The notes under the pieces: generated by a model
What the model was told of the DNA's origin: nothing
Database searches by the model: none
What the model saw: the letters and a program-made list of their open reading frames with translations, nothing else
Shown here: in pieces, positions 1 through 8,921 of the stretch
Position numbering within the stretch: position 1 is the first letter of the stretch
Layout: the number at the start of each line of letters is the position of its first letter
Assembly (NCBI GenBank): GCA_965230535.1
Contig: OZ246010.1
Span: 1,922,001 to 1,986,000, forward strand
Length of the DNA stretch: 64,000 nucleotides
Direction: 5' to 3'
Origin: JAUILH01 sp965230535
GTDB lineage: Bacteria > Bacteroidota > Bacteroidia > Flavobacteriales_D > JAUILH01
Program-made: the position numbers and the translations under genes

Positions 1-51
1 AACGAGATATACGACTTGGGATTTTTCCTTCATTTTACACAAGCAATCTAG
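1..51 (+). CDS. Possible 3' end of an upstream gene (partial)
   Basis: The first reading frame stays open from the window edge to a TAG at 49-51, four bases before the NAD kinase start. In many Flavobacteriales a CBS-domain protein precedes nadK, and this would fit its last 16 residues, but the fragment is too short to identify. An alternative is the start of a divergent gene: on the minus strand an ATG at 33 opens 11 codons to the edge. The two readings cannot both be right and I only weakly prefer the first. Confidence 0.3.
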   Translation, partial: NEIYDLGFFLHFTQAI

Positions 52-54
52 ATT

Positions 55-936
55 ATGAGAGTAGCAATTTTTGGTAAATCATTTGAAGATAATTCCATCC
101 CTCACGTTCAGCAGCTGTTCAATGAATTGGCTAAATTGAAAGCAAATGTGATTTGCTACGACAACTTCATTCCCTACCTTCAAAAAAGGATTGAATTGCC
201 AGACGGCATAAGAACATTTGAAAACCACCTTGGATTAAGAGAATTCAACCCTCACTTCCTGTTATCACTAGGGGGAGATGGCACCATTCTGAGCGCTTTT
301 ACTTTTATCCGGGACGCCAACATTCCGGTTTTAGGAATCAATACCGGTCGACTGGGATTCTTGTCAAATGTAGCCAAGGACCATGTGAAAGAGGCCATTC
401 AGGGACTTGCGAATCAAAAATTTCGAATTGATAAACGTAATTTGATTTCTCTCAAGACAGAAGACAAGTTGTTTGGTGAGTTGAATTTTGCTTTGAACGA
501 ATTCACGGTCCACAAAAAAGACTCGTCATCCATGATTACCATCAATACTTATGTGAATGGCGAATATCTTAACTCTTACTGGGCAGATGGCTTAATTGTC
601 TCAACTCCAACCGGCTCCACAGCATACTCTTTGAGCTGTGGCGGACCAATCATTTCTCCATACTCAAGCAATATCATTATTACGCCTATTGCGCCACATA
701 ATTTAAATGTAAGACCGATTGTCTTATCCGATGACGTTAGCCTTAAACTCGTTGCGGAAGGCCGGAGTCAGGAGTTTTTGATCACCATGGATTCTCGATC
801 CGAAACCATCAATAACGGCACTGAGATGATCATTGAAAAATCACCCTTCCAGGCGCAGATGGTTGAACTTGAAGACCACTCTTTTTTCAGAACAATCAGA
901 CACAAATTGCTGTGGGGTATCGACAAACGCAACTAA
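55..936 (+). CDS. nadK: NAD kinase
   Basis: ATP-dependent (or polyphosphate-dependent) NAD kinase that makes NADP in the cytoplasm. The 293-residue length is normal for the family. The nucleotide-binding GGDGT motif lies at residues 73-77, an ALNE motif follows near residue 155, and the C-terminal half carries the NAD-binding signature with STPTGSTAYSLS and a following GGP. The ATG at 55 gives a proper N-terminus for the Rossmann-like fold (MRVAIFGKS). It is the first complete gene of a plus-strand envelope cluster, a position conserved in many Bacteroidota. Nothing looks damaged. Confidence 0.96.
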   Translation: MRVAIFGKSFEDNSIPHVQQLFNELAKLKANVICYDNFIPYLQKRIELPDGIRTFENHLGLREFNPHFLLSLGGDGTILSAFTFIRDANIPVLGINTGRLGFLSNVAKDHVKEAIQGLANQKFRIDKRNLISLKTEDKLFGELNFALNEFTVHKKDSSSMITINTYVNGEYLNSYWADGLIVSTPTGSTAYSLSCGGPIISPYSSNIIITPIAPHNLNVRPIVLSDDVSLKLVAEGRSQEFLITMDSRSETINNGTEMIIEKSPFQAQMVELEDHSFFRTIRHKLLWGIDKRN

Positions 937-974
937 TTTGTCGTTGTAACGTACTGGCTTACAAAAAATTTATT

Positions 975-982
975 TACTTTTG
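975..982 (+). promoter_or_regulatory. Possible -7 box (TACTTTTG) before the first DUF6089 gene
   Basis: TACTTTTG matches the Bacteroidota -7 consensus TAnnTTTG and lies 21 bases before the ATG at 1004. No convincing TTTG -33 element sits at the expected distance, so this rests on one box only. Confidence 0.3.
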
Positions 983-1003
983 CTAACGTAAGAATTTTTG
1001 CCC

Positions 1004-1894
1004 ATGCGAAGAATACTACTGTTATTTGCTTTTATTGCTGCCACCGGAGTTTCCAATGCTCAGAGTTGGAGATATTACCGTCATGAGTTATTTGCAGGTG
1101 TTGGTGCTACCCAATTCTTAGGAGAACTGGGAGGAAATGATGGCGTTGGTAAAAACGGTTTTGCCAGTATTCAGGATATGGAACTGGCGCTTACAAGACC
1201 GGTTTTATCGCTTGGTTACAGATTCAAAATCTCACCTATGTTTGCCATTAGAGCAAACTTTTCTCAGGGACGTGTTGATGGAGATGATGAAAGAACAGAT
1301 GATCCATGGAGAAAAAACAGAAACTTACATTTCAAATCTCCTATTTCGGAATTATCTGCCATGTTCGAGTTCTATCCGCTGAGTGAGAGAATTGGTCACC
1401 CATACAGAATGAATGGTGCTCAGGGAAGAAAAATCAGACACTTAAGTCCTTATATCTTTGGTGGATTCGGAGGTTTCTTCTTCAACCCAAAAGCTAAGTA
1501 TCAGCGTTCCGGAGATTGGCAAAAACTTCACACTTTCGATACTGAAGGTGTTGACTACAGCAGAATTAGCATTGCCATTTCTTATGGTGGTGGTTTGAAA
1601 TACTCTCTTAACAAGCAATGGAGTATTGGATTTGAAATTGGACTGAGAAAAACATTTACGGATTACATTGATGATGTGAGCTCTGTTTATGTTGACAATT
1701 CTACTTTCGCTACTGATGAAGCTAAGTATTTTGCCGATCCTAATTTAGGTCTTCCTGAAGCGACCTCACAAACTGGCCCAATTTCTGCCGGACAACAAAG
1801 AGGTGATGATTCTGACCTTGATTCTTATATGTTCGCAATATTTTCGGTACATTATAGGTTATTAAAAGGTAGATTGAACTTGCCTAAGTTCTAA
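1004..1894 (+). CDS. DUF6089-type outer-membrane beta-barrel protein
   Basis: Exported protein of about 296 residues with a signal peptide (MRRILLLFAFIAATGVSNAQ) and a body of alternating short beta strands rich in Gly and aromatic residues, as in small outer-membrane barrels. Position between nadK and uppS and the shared GLRKTFTDY motif near the C-terminal third match the DUF6089 family, whose function is unknown. I chose the ATG at 1004 rather than the in-frame TTG at 998 because it starts the signal peptide cleanly. The next gene is a paralogue 10 bases downstream. The C-terminal region contains an acidic loop (GDDSDLDSY) before the last strand. Confidence 0.8.
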   Translation: MRRILLLFAFIAATGVSNAQSWRYYRHELFAGVGATQFLGELGGNDGVGKNGFASIQDMELALTRPVLSLGYRFKISPMFAIRANFSQGRVDGDDERTDDPWRKNRNLHFKSPISELSAMFEFYPLSERIGHPYRMNGAQGRKIRHLSPYIFGGFGGFFFNPKAKYQRSGDWQKLHTFDTEGVDYSRISIAISYGGGLKYSLNKQWSIGFEIGLRKTFTDYIDDVSSVYVDNSTFATDEAKYFADPNLGLPEATSQTGPISAGQQRGDDSDLDSYMFAIFSVHYRLLKGRLNLPKF

Positions 1895-1904
1895 AAAGCC
1901 ATTA

Positions 1905-2750
1905 ATGACTAAATATTTATTATTTCTGTTTATTACATTTTGGGCTCTTGGTTCCTATGCCCAGAGAAAAGATGAAATTGGCATAAATGCTGGTTTTGCC
2001 TATTATGTTGGTGAAATCAACCAAACGCATTTTAAACAACCAAAAGTATCTGGTGGTCTTCACTATAAAGCGAATTTAAATAAGCGTGTTGCACTCAGAG
2101 CGTCTCTTTTATGGGCCAGAATACACGGTAGCGACTCAAGCGCCAATAACCTTAATCAGATCAACAGAAACTTGTCGTTCAAATCTAATATTGTTGAATT
2201 AGGCGGTATTGTTGAAGTGAATTTCTTCAATTATATCGTTGGAGATTTTAAGAAATACCCCCCTTATACGCCTTATGTGTTTTTTGGTTTAACATACTTC
2301 CATCACAACCCTAAAGGCCAGTATAACGATGATTTTATCGAATTACAACCTCTTGGCACCGAAGGACAGGAAACCAGTTATAATTCGGACAATAAATACA
2401 AACTCAATCAAATTTCCATACCATTTGGTTTAGGATTTAAGGCCAGTGTTACCAAGTCTTTTTCCGTAGCGGTTGAATATGGCCTGAGAAAAACATTTAC
2501 AGATTATCTTGATGATGTCAGTGGAAACTATGCAGATCCGGTAATTCTGGCGAATGAAAATGGTCAGCTGGCCGCACAAATGGGAGATCAGTCTTTGAAT
2601 CAGGAAGGATTTACTGCAAACAACACAGGCGTTTCTAGAGGTAATCCATACAATAAAGACTGGTATGCCTACACCGGACTCACTCTGTCTTTCTTAATCA
2701 GAGACACCAATGACTGTAAGCAAAGCTTCTCTAAGAAGCGATACGATTAA
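1905..2750 (+). CDS. DUF6089-type outer-membrane protein, second copy
   Basis: A 281-residue exported barrel-type protein with signal peptide ending SYAQ. It is a diverged tandem paralogue of the preceding gene: both carry GLRKTFTDY followed by a DDVS segment, and both share an R-N-L-x-F-K-S stretch in the first half, which is good evidence for duplication. It belongs to the same transcription unit (10-base gap). The family sits beside bamA and uppS in many Bacteroidota, which suggests an envelope role, but no activity is known. The last 15 residues are unusually basic and polar for a barrel end, so the mature C-terminus may extend past the final strand. Confidence 0.8.
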   Translation: MTKYLLFLFITFWALGSYAQRKDEIGINAGFAYYVGEINQTHFKQPKVSGGLHYKANLNKRVALRASLLWARIHGSDSSANNLNQINRNLSFKSNIVELGGIVEVNFFNYIVGDFKKYPPYTPYVFFGLTYFHHNPKGQYNDDFIELQPLGTEGQETSYNSDNKYKLNQISIPFGLGFKASVTKSFSVAVEYGLRKTFTDYLDDVSGNYADPVILANENGQLAAQMGDQSLNQEGFTANNTGVSRGNPYNKDWYAYTGLTLSFLIRDTNDCKQSFSKKRYD

Positions 2751-2793
2751 ATTTTCTTATTAGAGATATTCTTAAGACCTTTGCACCGCTTTT

Positions 2794-3543
2794 ATGAGCA
2801 ACTACAAAATTCATATTGACCTAAATAATGTACCCAAGCACATTGCCATTATTATGGACGGCAACGGCAGGTGGGCCAAACAAAAGGGAGAATTAAGAAC
2901 CTTTGGTCATGCAAGTGGAGTTGAAGCAGTCCGTGAAGCCCTCACAGGAGCAAGCGAGATAGGTGTAAAACACCTTACACTTTACGCTTTTAGTACTGAA
3001 AACTGGAATAGACCTAAAGAAGAAGTGGATGCTCTGATGAATCTACTGGTTCAAACCATCGTTGCAGAAATTGATGAATTGAACCAAAATGGCGTTAGGT
3101 TAAGAGCTATCGGAGACATTGAAAATCTACCGGAAGGTTGTCAGGAAGCCCTTGAACAAGGCTTTGAAGCTACCAAACACAACGACAGGATTGATTTGAT
3201 TCTGGCATTATCATATAGCAGTCGCTGGGAAATAGAAAGGGCTGTGAAGATCATTGCTCAGGACTACCACGATAAAAAAATCACGCTTGATGAAATAAAT
3301 CAGGATTTGATCAGTTCTAACTTATCTACGAAAGACATTCCTGATCCAGAATTATTGATCAGAACAAGCGGAGAAACCAGAATTAGTAACTTTTTACTTT
3401 GGCAATTGGCTTATACAGAACTTCATTTTACTCCAGTGCTTTGGCCGGATTTTACTGCTGAGCATCTGTACAAGGCCATTTTAGACTACCAGGGTCGAGA
3501 AAGACGTTTTGGCTTAATAAGTGAACAAATTACTGACAATTGA
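2794..3543 (+). CDS. uppS: Isoprenyl transferase (undecaprenyl diphosphate synthase)
   Basis: Cis-prenyltransferase that extends farnesyl diphosphate with isopentenyl diphosphate to the C55 lipid carrier used for peptidoglycan and O-antigen precursors. The 249-residue length is typical. The catalytic Asp lies in IIMDGNGRWAK near the N-terminus. The C-terminal substrate-binding signature is present as RTSGETRISNFLLWQ followed by an aromatic, Glu-containing stretch (YTELHF). The stop codon overlaps the start of bamA by four bases, so the two are probably translationally coupled. It shares the isoprenoid theme with ispG and the polyprenyl synthase elsewhere in the window. Confidence 0.96.
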   Translation: MSNYKIHIDLNNVPKHIAIIMDGNGRWAKQKGELRTFGHASGVEAVREALTGASEIGVKHLTLYAFSTENWNRPKEEVDALMNLLVQTIVAEIDELNQNGVRLRAIGDIENLPEGCQEALEQGFEATKHNDRIDLILALSYSSRWEIERAVKIIAQDYHDKKITLDEINQDLISSNLSTKDIPDPELLIRTSGETRISNFLLWQLAYTELHFTPVLWPDFTAEHLYKAILDYQGRERRFGLISEQITDN

Positions 3544-6101
3544 AAGCGCTACTAACCATATCGATTTTCTTATTATCTCTGGCATCTTATGCACAGCCGG
3601 GAACACCGAATATCAATTACGAGTCTCAAAGAAATTACATCATTGGAGGAGTAAAGGTCGATGGAAATAAAACCATTGATGCCAACGCCATTGTATTGAT
3701 CTCAGAATTACAAAAAGGAGAAAAAATTGCTGTTCCGGGATCAGATTTCACCAATGCCATCAGAAAATTATGGGAACAGAAACTGTTCGCTGATGTACAA
3801 ATTCTCCAGGAAAAGGTTTCGGGTGAATACGTATTTCTAATCATCAGAGTTCAGGAGTTACCAAGACTCTCTCATGCCTATTTCCAGGGAGATGTGACCA
3901 AAGGAGATAATGAGAAACTTCAGGAACTTACGAATACCTATCCTGGTAGGATTGTGAACGAGAGCCTTAAAATTGTTACTAAAAATCAAATCAGAAATTT
4001 CTACATAGATAAAGGTTATCTAAAGGCCAAGGTCACCGTAGAACAAGAACTTGATACAACCAAAAACAATGCCGCCAGACTGTTTTTTACGGTTAACAAA
4101 GGCAACAAATACAAGATCAATGACATTACCTTTAATGGTGTTACAAGCATCAAACCCGGTAAGTTATACCGCTCAATGAAAGATACCAAGCGAAAGCTAT
4201 GGTGGAGAATCTTTAAGCGTTCCAAATTCATGAGGTCTGCTTATGAAGACGACAAATTGGCCATGATCATGAAATTCAACGACATTGGTCTGAGAGATGC
4301 GATCATCACCACAGACACTGTTTACGATCATGACGATAAGACTATCAATATCGAAATGACCATTGATGAGGGAACTACCTACTATTTTGGAGATTTTGAT
4401 TGGGTAGGAAACACAAAATACAGAGATGGACAATTGGACACTATTCTTGGACTTAAGAGAGGTGATGTTTACAACCAATCGCTTTTAGATTCAAGATTGC
4501 ATTTTAGCCAGAACGGCTCAGACATTACTTCATATTACATGGACAGAGGTCACCTCTTCTTCCAGTTGATTCCTAAAGAAAACATTGTTTACGGAGATTC
4601 TAATTTCATCAATTACGAGATTAGACTTAACGAAGGAAAAATCGCTTATGTGAGAGATGTTCGTGTCTCGGGAAATACAAAAACCAATGACCATGTAATT
4701 TACCGAGAGATTAGAACCAAACCAGGAGATAAATTTAGTCGTAACGAGATTATCAGAACCCAACGAGAGCTTAATAATCTTGGTTACTTCAACCCGGAGA
4801 GCATGGATGTACAGCCTTTGCCAAATCCATCCGACGGAACAGTAGATATCGAATATACAGTTGAAGAAAAACCATCAGATCAAATTGAACTGTCCGGTGG
4901 TTGGGGCGGTGGCCGAATTGTGGGTACATTGGGCTTGGTATTCAATAACTTCTCCCTTAGAAAAATGTTCAAAAAGGGTGCATGGACACCTCTGCCAAGT
5001 GGTGATGGACAAAGACTTTCAATCAGAGCACAATCCAACGGTCTGTGGTATCAATCATTCAACTTCTCATTTACTGAGCCATGGTTGGGGGGTAAAAAAC
5101 CAAACTCATTCACAGTATCTGCCTATCACTCTATCCTATCGAATGGTGTTCCAAAGAAAGATGAAGGCCGAGAAGACCTAAAAGTAACTGGTGTATCCAT
5201 TGGATTAGGTAAAAGAAACAAGTGGCCGGATGACTTCTTCCAAACTATGGCAGAAGTTGGTTTCCAGAGATACAAAGTGAATAATTACGGTTCTCTTTTT
5301 GCTCTGGACAGTGGTATTGCAAAGTCTGTTTACGTAAGACTTCAGCTGATTCGTAACTCTGTGGATGTGCCTTTATATCCAACTTCAGGATCTACATTTA
5401 AGCTTTCAGGTAAAATCGGACTTCCGATCAACTCATTCAGATTGGCCGGAAAAACTGATGAAGAGTTGGCTGCTTTAACACCTCAGGAGCGCTATAAGTG
5501 GATTCAATACATCAAGCCAAAGTTCACAGCTTCATGGTTCACCAGTCTGTCTAAAAGAAACAAGAAAAACAAACTCGTGCTAAATGCCAAAACAGGATTT
5601 GGTTTCTTATTGCCAATGCCCGGAAGAGTTGGACAATCAATTGGTGTACCACCATTTGAAAGATTCTACCTTGGAGGAAGTGGTTTAACAGGATTTAACA
5701 ACCTGGATGGACGTGAATTGATTGCGGCCAGAGGTTACGACAATGGATGGCTATCCGAGCCTCAGGGAAGTCCTTTGATCGCCAAGTACGTTTTAGAGCT
5801 CCGTTACCCAATCTCTCTCAATCCATCGGCCACAATTTATGCCCTTGCTTTTGCGGAAGGATCTAATACGTGGGAGAGCTGGAAAACATTTAACCCATTC
5901 CAGGTTAAACGTGCAGCAGGTGTCGGTTTAAGAATTTTCTTACCAATGTTTGGTTTGATGGGACTTGATTATGGTTGGGGCTTTGATGTGCCTGATCAAA
6001 TCAATGGTGCCACTGGTTTCCAATCAAATGTTGCAGGCAAGAAAAACCCTTTCTACAGCGGCTTCCAATTTACCATTGGCATGAATCTTGGAGACCTATA
6101 A
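3540..6101 (+). CDS. bamA: Outer-membrane protein assembly factor BamA
   Basis: Central subunit of the beta-barrel assembly machine in the outer membrane. The 853-residue protein starts with a signal peptide (MKALLTISIFLLSLASYAQ), continues with a series of periplasmic POTRA repeats over roughly residues 30-440 (for example the YNQSLLDSRL and FSRNEIIRTQRELNNLGYF segments), and ends in an Omp85 barrel with the L6-type region around GLTGFNNLDGRELIAARGY and a C-terminal strand near FQFTIGMNL. The start is a TTG within a TTGA overlap with uppS; no ATG lies close by in frame that would keep the signal peptide. Two Skp-like chaperone genes follow, a common arrangement. Confidence 0.96.
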   Translation: MKALLTISIFLLSLASYAQPGTPNINYESQRNYIIGGVKVDGNKTIDANAIVLISELQKGEKIAVPGSDFTNAIRKLWEQKLFADVQILQEKVSGEYVFLIIRVQELPRLSHAYFQGDVTKGDNEKLQELTNTYPGRIVNESLKIVTKNQIRNFYIDKGYLKAKVTVEQELDTTKNNAARLFFTVNKGNKYKINDITFNGVTSIKPGKLYRSMKDTKRKLWWRIFKRSKFMRSAYEDDKLAMIMKFNDIGLRDAIITTDTVYDHDDKTINIEMTIDEGTTYYFGDFDWVGNTKYRDGQLDTILGLKRGDVYNQSLLDSRLHFSQNGSDITSYYMDRGHLFFQLIPKENIVYGDSNFINYEIRLNEGKIAYVRDVRVSGNTKTNDHVIYREIRTKPGDKFSRNEIIRTQRELNNLGYFNPESMDVQPLPNPSDGTVDIEYTVEEKPSDQIELSGGWGGGRIVGTLGLVFNNFSLRKMFKKGAWTPLPSGDGQRLSIRAQSNGLWYQSFNFSFTEPWLGGKKPNSFTVSAYHSILSNGVPKKDEGREDLKVTGVSIGLGKRNKWPDDFFQTMAEVGFQRYKVNNYGSLFALDSGIAKSVYVRLQLIRNSVDVPLYPTSGSTFKLSGKIGLPINSFRLAGKTDEELAALTPQERYKWIQYIKPKFTASWFTSLSKRNKKNKLVLNAKTGFGFLLPMPGRVGQSIGVPPFERFYLGGSGLTGFNNLDGRELIAARGYDNGWLSEPQGSPLIAKYVLELRYPISLNPSATIYALAFAEGSNTWESWKTFNPFQVKRAAGVGLRIFLPMFGLMGLDYGWGFDVPDQINGATGFQSNVAGKKNPFYSGFQFTIGMNLGDL

Positions 6102-6138
6102 TTTGAATTTTATTATTTTCGCCAAATAGCTTACAAAT

Positions 6139-6654
6139 ATGACATTAAAGAAAGCCACATTAGTTCTGTTATTTGCTTTGAGTTTCGGCCTGAACAGCTA
6201 CGCTCAAAAATACGCTTACGTAGACAGCAAATACATCTTAGGTAAAATTCCGGCATATAAGGAAGCGCAAAAGAAACTAGACGACTTGTCTGATAAATGG
6301 CAAAAAGAAGTAGAAGAAAAGTATGCTGAGATCGAAACAAAGGATAAAGCATATCAGGAAGAGAAAATTCTTTTGCCGGATGAAATTAAAAAGAAAAGAG
6401 AAGCAGAAATTGCTCAATTGTTGAATGGAGTCAGAGAATTTCAAAAATCGAAATTCGGCGTAAAAGGCGAACTCTTCGAGAAAAGAAAAGAGTTGATCCA
6501 ACCGCTTCAAGACAAACTATACAAAGCAATTAAAGACGTTTCTAAAGATAAATATGATATGGTTTTTGATAAAGCCAATCAGTCCAATCTACTTTACGCG
6601 AACACTAAATTAGATATCAGTGATAAGGTCCTAAAGAAGTTAGGGGTAAATTAA
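6139..6654 (+). CDS. OmpH/Skp-family periplasmic chaperone, first copy
   Basis: A 171-residue exported protein with signal peptide (MTLKKATLVLLFALSFGLNSYAQ) and a long charged helical region (residues about 45-130, heptad-like, rich in Lys and Glu), as in Skp/OmpH, a chaperone that carries unfolded outer-membrane proteins to BamA. The N-terminal strand KYAYVDSKYIL and the C-terminal DISDKVLKKLGV match the family's head domain. It lies 37 bases after bamA and is followed by a paralogue, both probably in the bamA transcription unit. Confidence 0.92.
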   Translation: MTLKKATLVLLFALSFGLNSYAQKYAYVDSKYILGKIPAYKEAQKKLDDLSDKWQKEVEEKYAEIETKDKAYQEEKILLPDEIKKKREAEIAQLLNGVREFQKSKFGVKGELFEKRKELIQPLQDKLYKAIKDVSKDKYDMVFDKANQSNLLYANTKLDISDKVLKKLGVN

Positions 6655-6667
6655 TTAAACAAGCAAG

Positions 6668-7174
6668 ATGAGAAAATCGATATTATTATTTTTTATGATG
6701 GCAATGTGCAGCGGAGTATTTGCTCAGAAAATTGCACATGTTCACCCTTCCAAGATTATGGAAGACATGCAAGACTATAAGGATGCCATGAAAGACATTC
6801 AAAACATGCAGACAGATGCTTTCAAGAGATTGTCTAAAATGGATTCTACTTACAAAGCTTTGGTAGCCGATTATCAGGCTAATTCAGCTGATTGGACGGA
6901 CATCAAAAAGAAAATTGTTGAGCAGGATATTGTTGACTTAGAGCAAAGATACCCTAAGGCAGAGCAAGAAGAGCAACAAAAAATTCAAACAAAACAACAG
7001 CAATACATGGCTTTGATTTCTGAAAAGATTCAAACTGCCATTAAGCAAGTTGGTGAAGCCGGACAGTACACATATGTGATTGACGGAACCGCATTGCATT
7101 ATACAAATGGCGGCAACGACATTACTGATGAGGTGAGAAAGAAACTGGGGCTGGAACCACTTTCCACCAATTAA
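6668..7174 (+). CDS. OmpH/Skp-family periplasmic chaperone, second copy
   Basis: A 168-residue paralogue of the preceding gene with signal peptide ending VFAQ, a first strand KIAHVHPSKIM, a Gln/Glu/Lys-rich central helix (EQEEQQKIQTKQQQY) and a C-terminal DITDEVRKKLGL that mirrors the first copy. Two adjacent OmpH genes after bamA are common in Bacteroidota. The gap to the upstream gene is 13 bases, and a strong terminator follows at 7197, so this is the last gene of the nadK-to-ompH unit. Confidence 0.92.
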   Translation: MRKSILLFFMMAMCSGVFAQKIAHVHPSKIMEDMQDYKDAMKDIQNMQTDAFKRLSKMDSTYKALVADYQANSADWTDIKKKIVEQDIVDLEQRYPKAEQEEQQKIQTKQQQYMALISEKIQTAIKQVGEAGQYTYVIDGTALHYTNGGNDITDEVRKKLGLEPLSTN

Positions 7175-7196
7175 CGAGATTTAACAAGATAGATGA

Positions 7197-7228
7197 CCCC
7201 GACATTCTCTGAATCGTCGGGGTTTTTT
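7197..7228 (+). terminator. Rho-independent terminator after the bamA-ompH run
   Basis: A perfect 7-bp stem (CCCCGAC at 7197-7203, GTCGGGG at 7216-7222) with a 12-base loop is followed directly by six T residues. It separates the bamA/ompH unit from murI, whose ATG lies 14 bases further on. Confidence 0.88.
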
Positions 7229-7241
7229 ATACCTTTAACTC

Positions 7242-8057
7242 ATGACTCCAATTGGTGTATTTGACTCTGGATATGGTGGCTTAACCATTCTTAAGGCACT
7301 TAAAACAGAATTGCCGGAATATGACTATTTGTATTTCGGAGACAACGCACGTACACCATACGGTACCCGTTCTTTTGATGTGGTATATGAATATACCCTG
7401 GAGGCTGTCGAGAAACTCTTCGATATGGGATGCGAGCTAATTATTCTGGCCTGCAATACAGCTTCTGCCAAAGCATTGAGAAGCATCCAGCAAAAGAATC
7501 TCATTCATATGGATGCGCACAAACGAGTGCTTGGTGTAATCAGACCCAGCACGGAGATTATTGGAAAACTGAGTCAAACCAAACATGTAGGCATTCTGGG
7601 GACCAATGGAACCGTTAAGTCGAATTCTTACCCTATAGAAGTGGCTAAGTTTTTCCCGGACGTTCAGGTTTGGCAAAAAGCCTGCCCAATGTGGGTTCCT
7701 TTAGTTGAGAATAAAACTTTTGATACGGAAGGCGGCCGTTACTTCATCAAAGAGGACGTTCAGAGCTTCTTGTTGGAACATCCGCAGATTGACACCCTCG
7801 TTTTAGCCTGTACCCACTACCCCATTCTCAAATCGATTATTGAAGAATATGTACCCAGCCATGTGAAGGTTATTTCGCAAGGTGAATTGGTCGCAGATAG
7901 TCTAAAAGATTATTTGAGTCGCCATGCAGAGTTGGCGAACATGTGCTCGAAAGGCGGCACAATTCAATTCATAACAACAGATGATGCCAGAAACTTCAAT
8001 GAAAAAGGGAGTATTTTTTTCGGTGAAACGGTTAACGCTAAACAAATACACCTATGA
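7242..8057 (+). CDS. murI: Glutamate racemase
   Basis: Interconverts L- and D-glutamate without a cofactor, supplying D-Glu for peptidoglycan. The 271-residue protein has the N-terminal GVFDSGYGGLT signature and both catalytic cysteine motifs: LACNTASAKALR (near residue 70) and LACTHYPILKS (near residue 190). A phosphate/substrate-binding stretch PYGTRS lies near residue 44. It is preceded by a terminator, so it probably has its own promoter or depends on read-through, and it overlaps the next gene by four bases (ATGA), which implies coupling to a lipoprotein gene. Confidence 0.97.
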   Translation: MTPIGVFDSGYGGLTILKALKTELPEYDYLYFGDNARTPYGTRSFDVVYEYTLEAVEKLFDMGCELIILACNTASAKALRSIQQKNLIHMDAHKRVLGVIRPSTEIIGKLSQTKHVGILGTNGTVKSNSYPIEVAKFFPDVQVWQKACPMWVPLVENKTFDTEGGRYFIKEDVQSFLLEHPQIDTLVLACTHYPILKSIIEEYVPSHVKVISQGELVADSLKDYLSRHAELANMCSKGGTIQFITTDDARNFNEKGSIFFGETVNAKQIHL

Positions 8058-8914
8058 AGCTATTTTTGTATTTAGTGGCTCTGATGAGCTTAAGTTCCTG
8101 TTTACATCATGAGGAAAATCCGGAGATTCATCAGGACAACATTGGTTCTCACGTAGAAGAAGAAGTTGAGTCAATCATTGTTGAAGAAACACCAATTCAT
8201 CAATCGGCCCAATACATAGACATTCCTGAAAAAGAATTCTCAGAATTGCTCTCTGTTTTGCCCATCCCGGATACGACTAAATTCTCTTTTTACAATAAGA
8301 AATACATTACCCCGCAAGATACTTTCTGGGTTGTCCAGGCTTACTACATTGAGAATGAATGGGAGGCTCATTTCGACATTTATCTCCTACAAAAACAAGC
8401 TGAACAGTTCCGAATAAAACTGCAGACAGAAATTGAAAAAGAGGTTTTCGACGATCATCCCAGAATTTACGATACTATTATGGATGTCAATTTTGATGGC
8501 CGAGAGGATTACATGACCTATTATTATAGTGGTGTAGGATGTTGTCCAAGAGATTCAAGAGATGTTTATTTAAACAAGACAAATGGCTTTTCTGAAGATG
8601 TTGTGGAGCTGTTCAATCCAGGATTTGACACCGCCAATCATTTTGTCCTTGAAATGGGCTATGGACACGTGCCCTATCTCAGCATTACCAAAAGTATTTG
8701 GGACGGAGATTCCCTTCGTGAAATTGAACACATTTCTCACAACATGACCTACACCGATACCATTCTTAGATACCACGATGGTGGAACTTATGTGATTGGT
8801 TATGAAGACGGCTCTTCAAATACCATAGATGAAATCCCTGAAGAATATTACTTCATTCCTGCAATGGCCCATTGGTTTGCCGGCAGAGTTGACGAAGGGA
8901 GTTTAAACAATTAA
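8054..8914 (+). CDS. Lipoprotein with an FG-GAP-like acidic motif, unknown function
   Basis: A 286-residue predicted lipoprotein: signal peptide with lipobox LSSC, Cys at about residue 16, then a His/Glu-rich linker. The middle contains MDVNFDGREDYMTYYYSGVG with a CC pair just after it, a D-x-N-x-D-G-x-x-D pattern like single FG-GAP or XAC2610-type calcium-binding loops. No catalytic signature is seen. It overlaps murI by four bases and converges on the next gene with only 7 bases between stops. I would call it an envelope lipoprotein of unknown role. Confidence 0.75.
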   Translation: MKLFLYLVALMSLSSCLHHEENPEIHQDNIGSHVEEEVESIIVEETPIHQSAQYIDIPEKEFSELLSVLPIPDTTKFSFYNKKYITPQDTFWVVQAYYIENEWEAHFDIYLLQKQAEQFRIKLQTEIEKEVFDDHPRIYDTIMDVNFDGREDYMTYYYSGVGCCPRDSRDVYLNKTNGFSEDVVELFNPGFDTANHFVLEMGYGHVPYLSITKSIWDGDSLREIEHISHNMTYTDTILRYHDGGTYVIGYEDGSSNTIDEIPEEYYFIPAMAHWFAGRVDEGSLNN

Positions 8915-8921
8915 AGACCTG

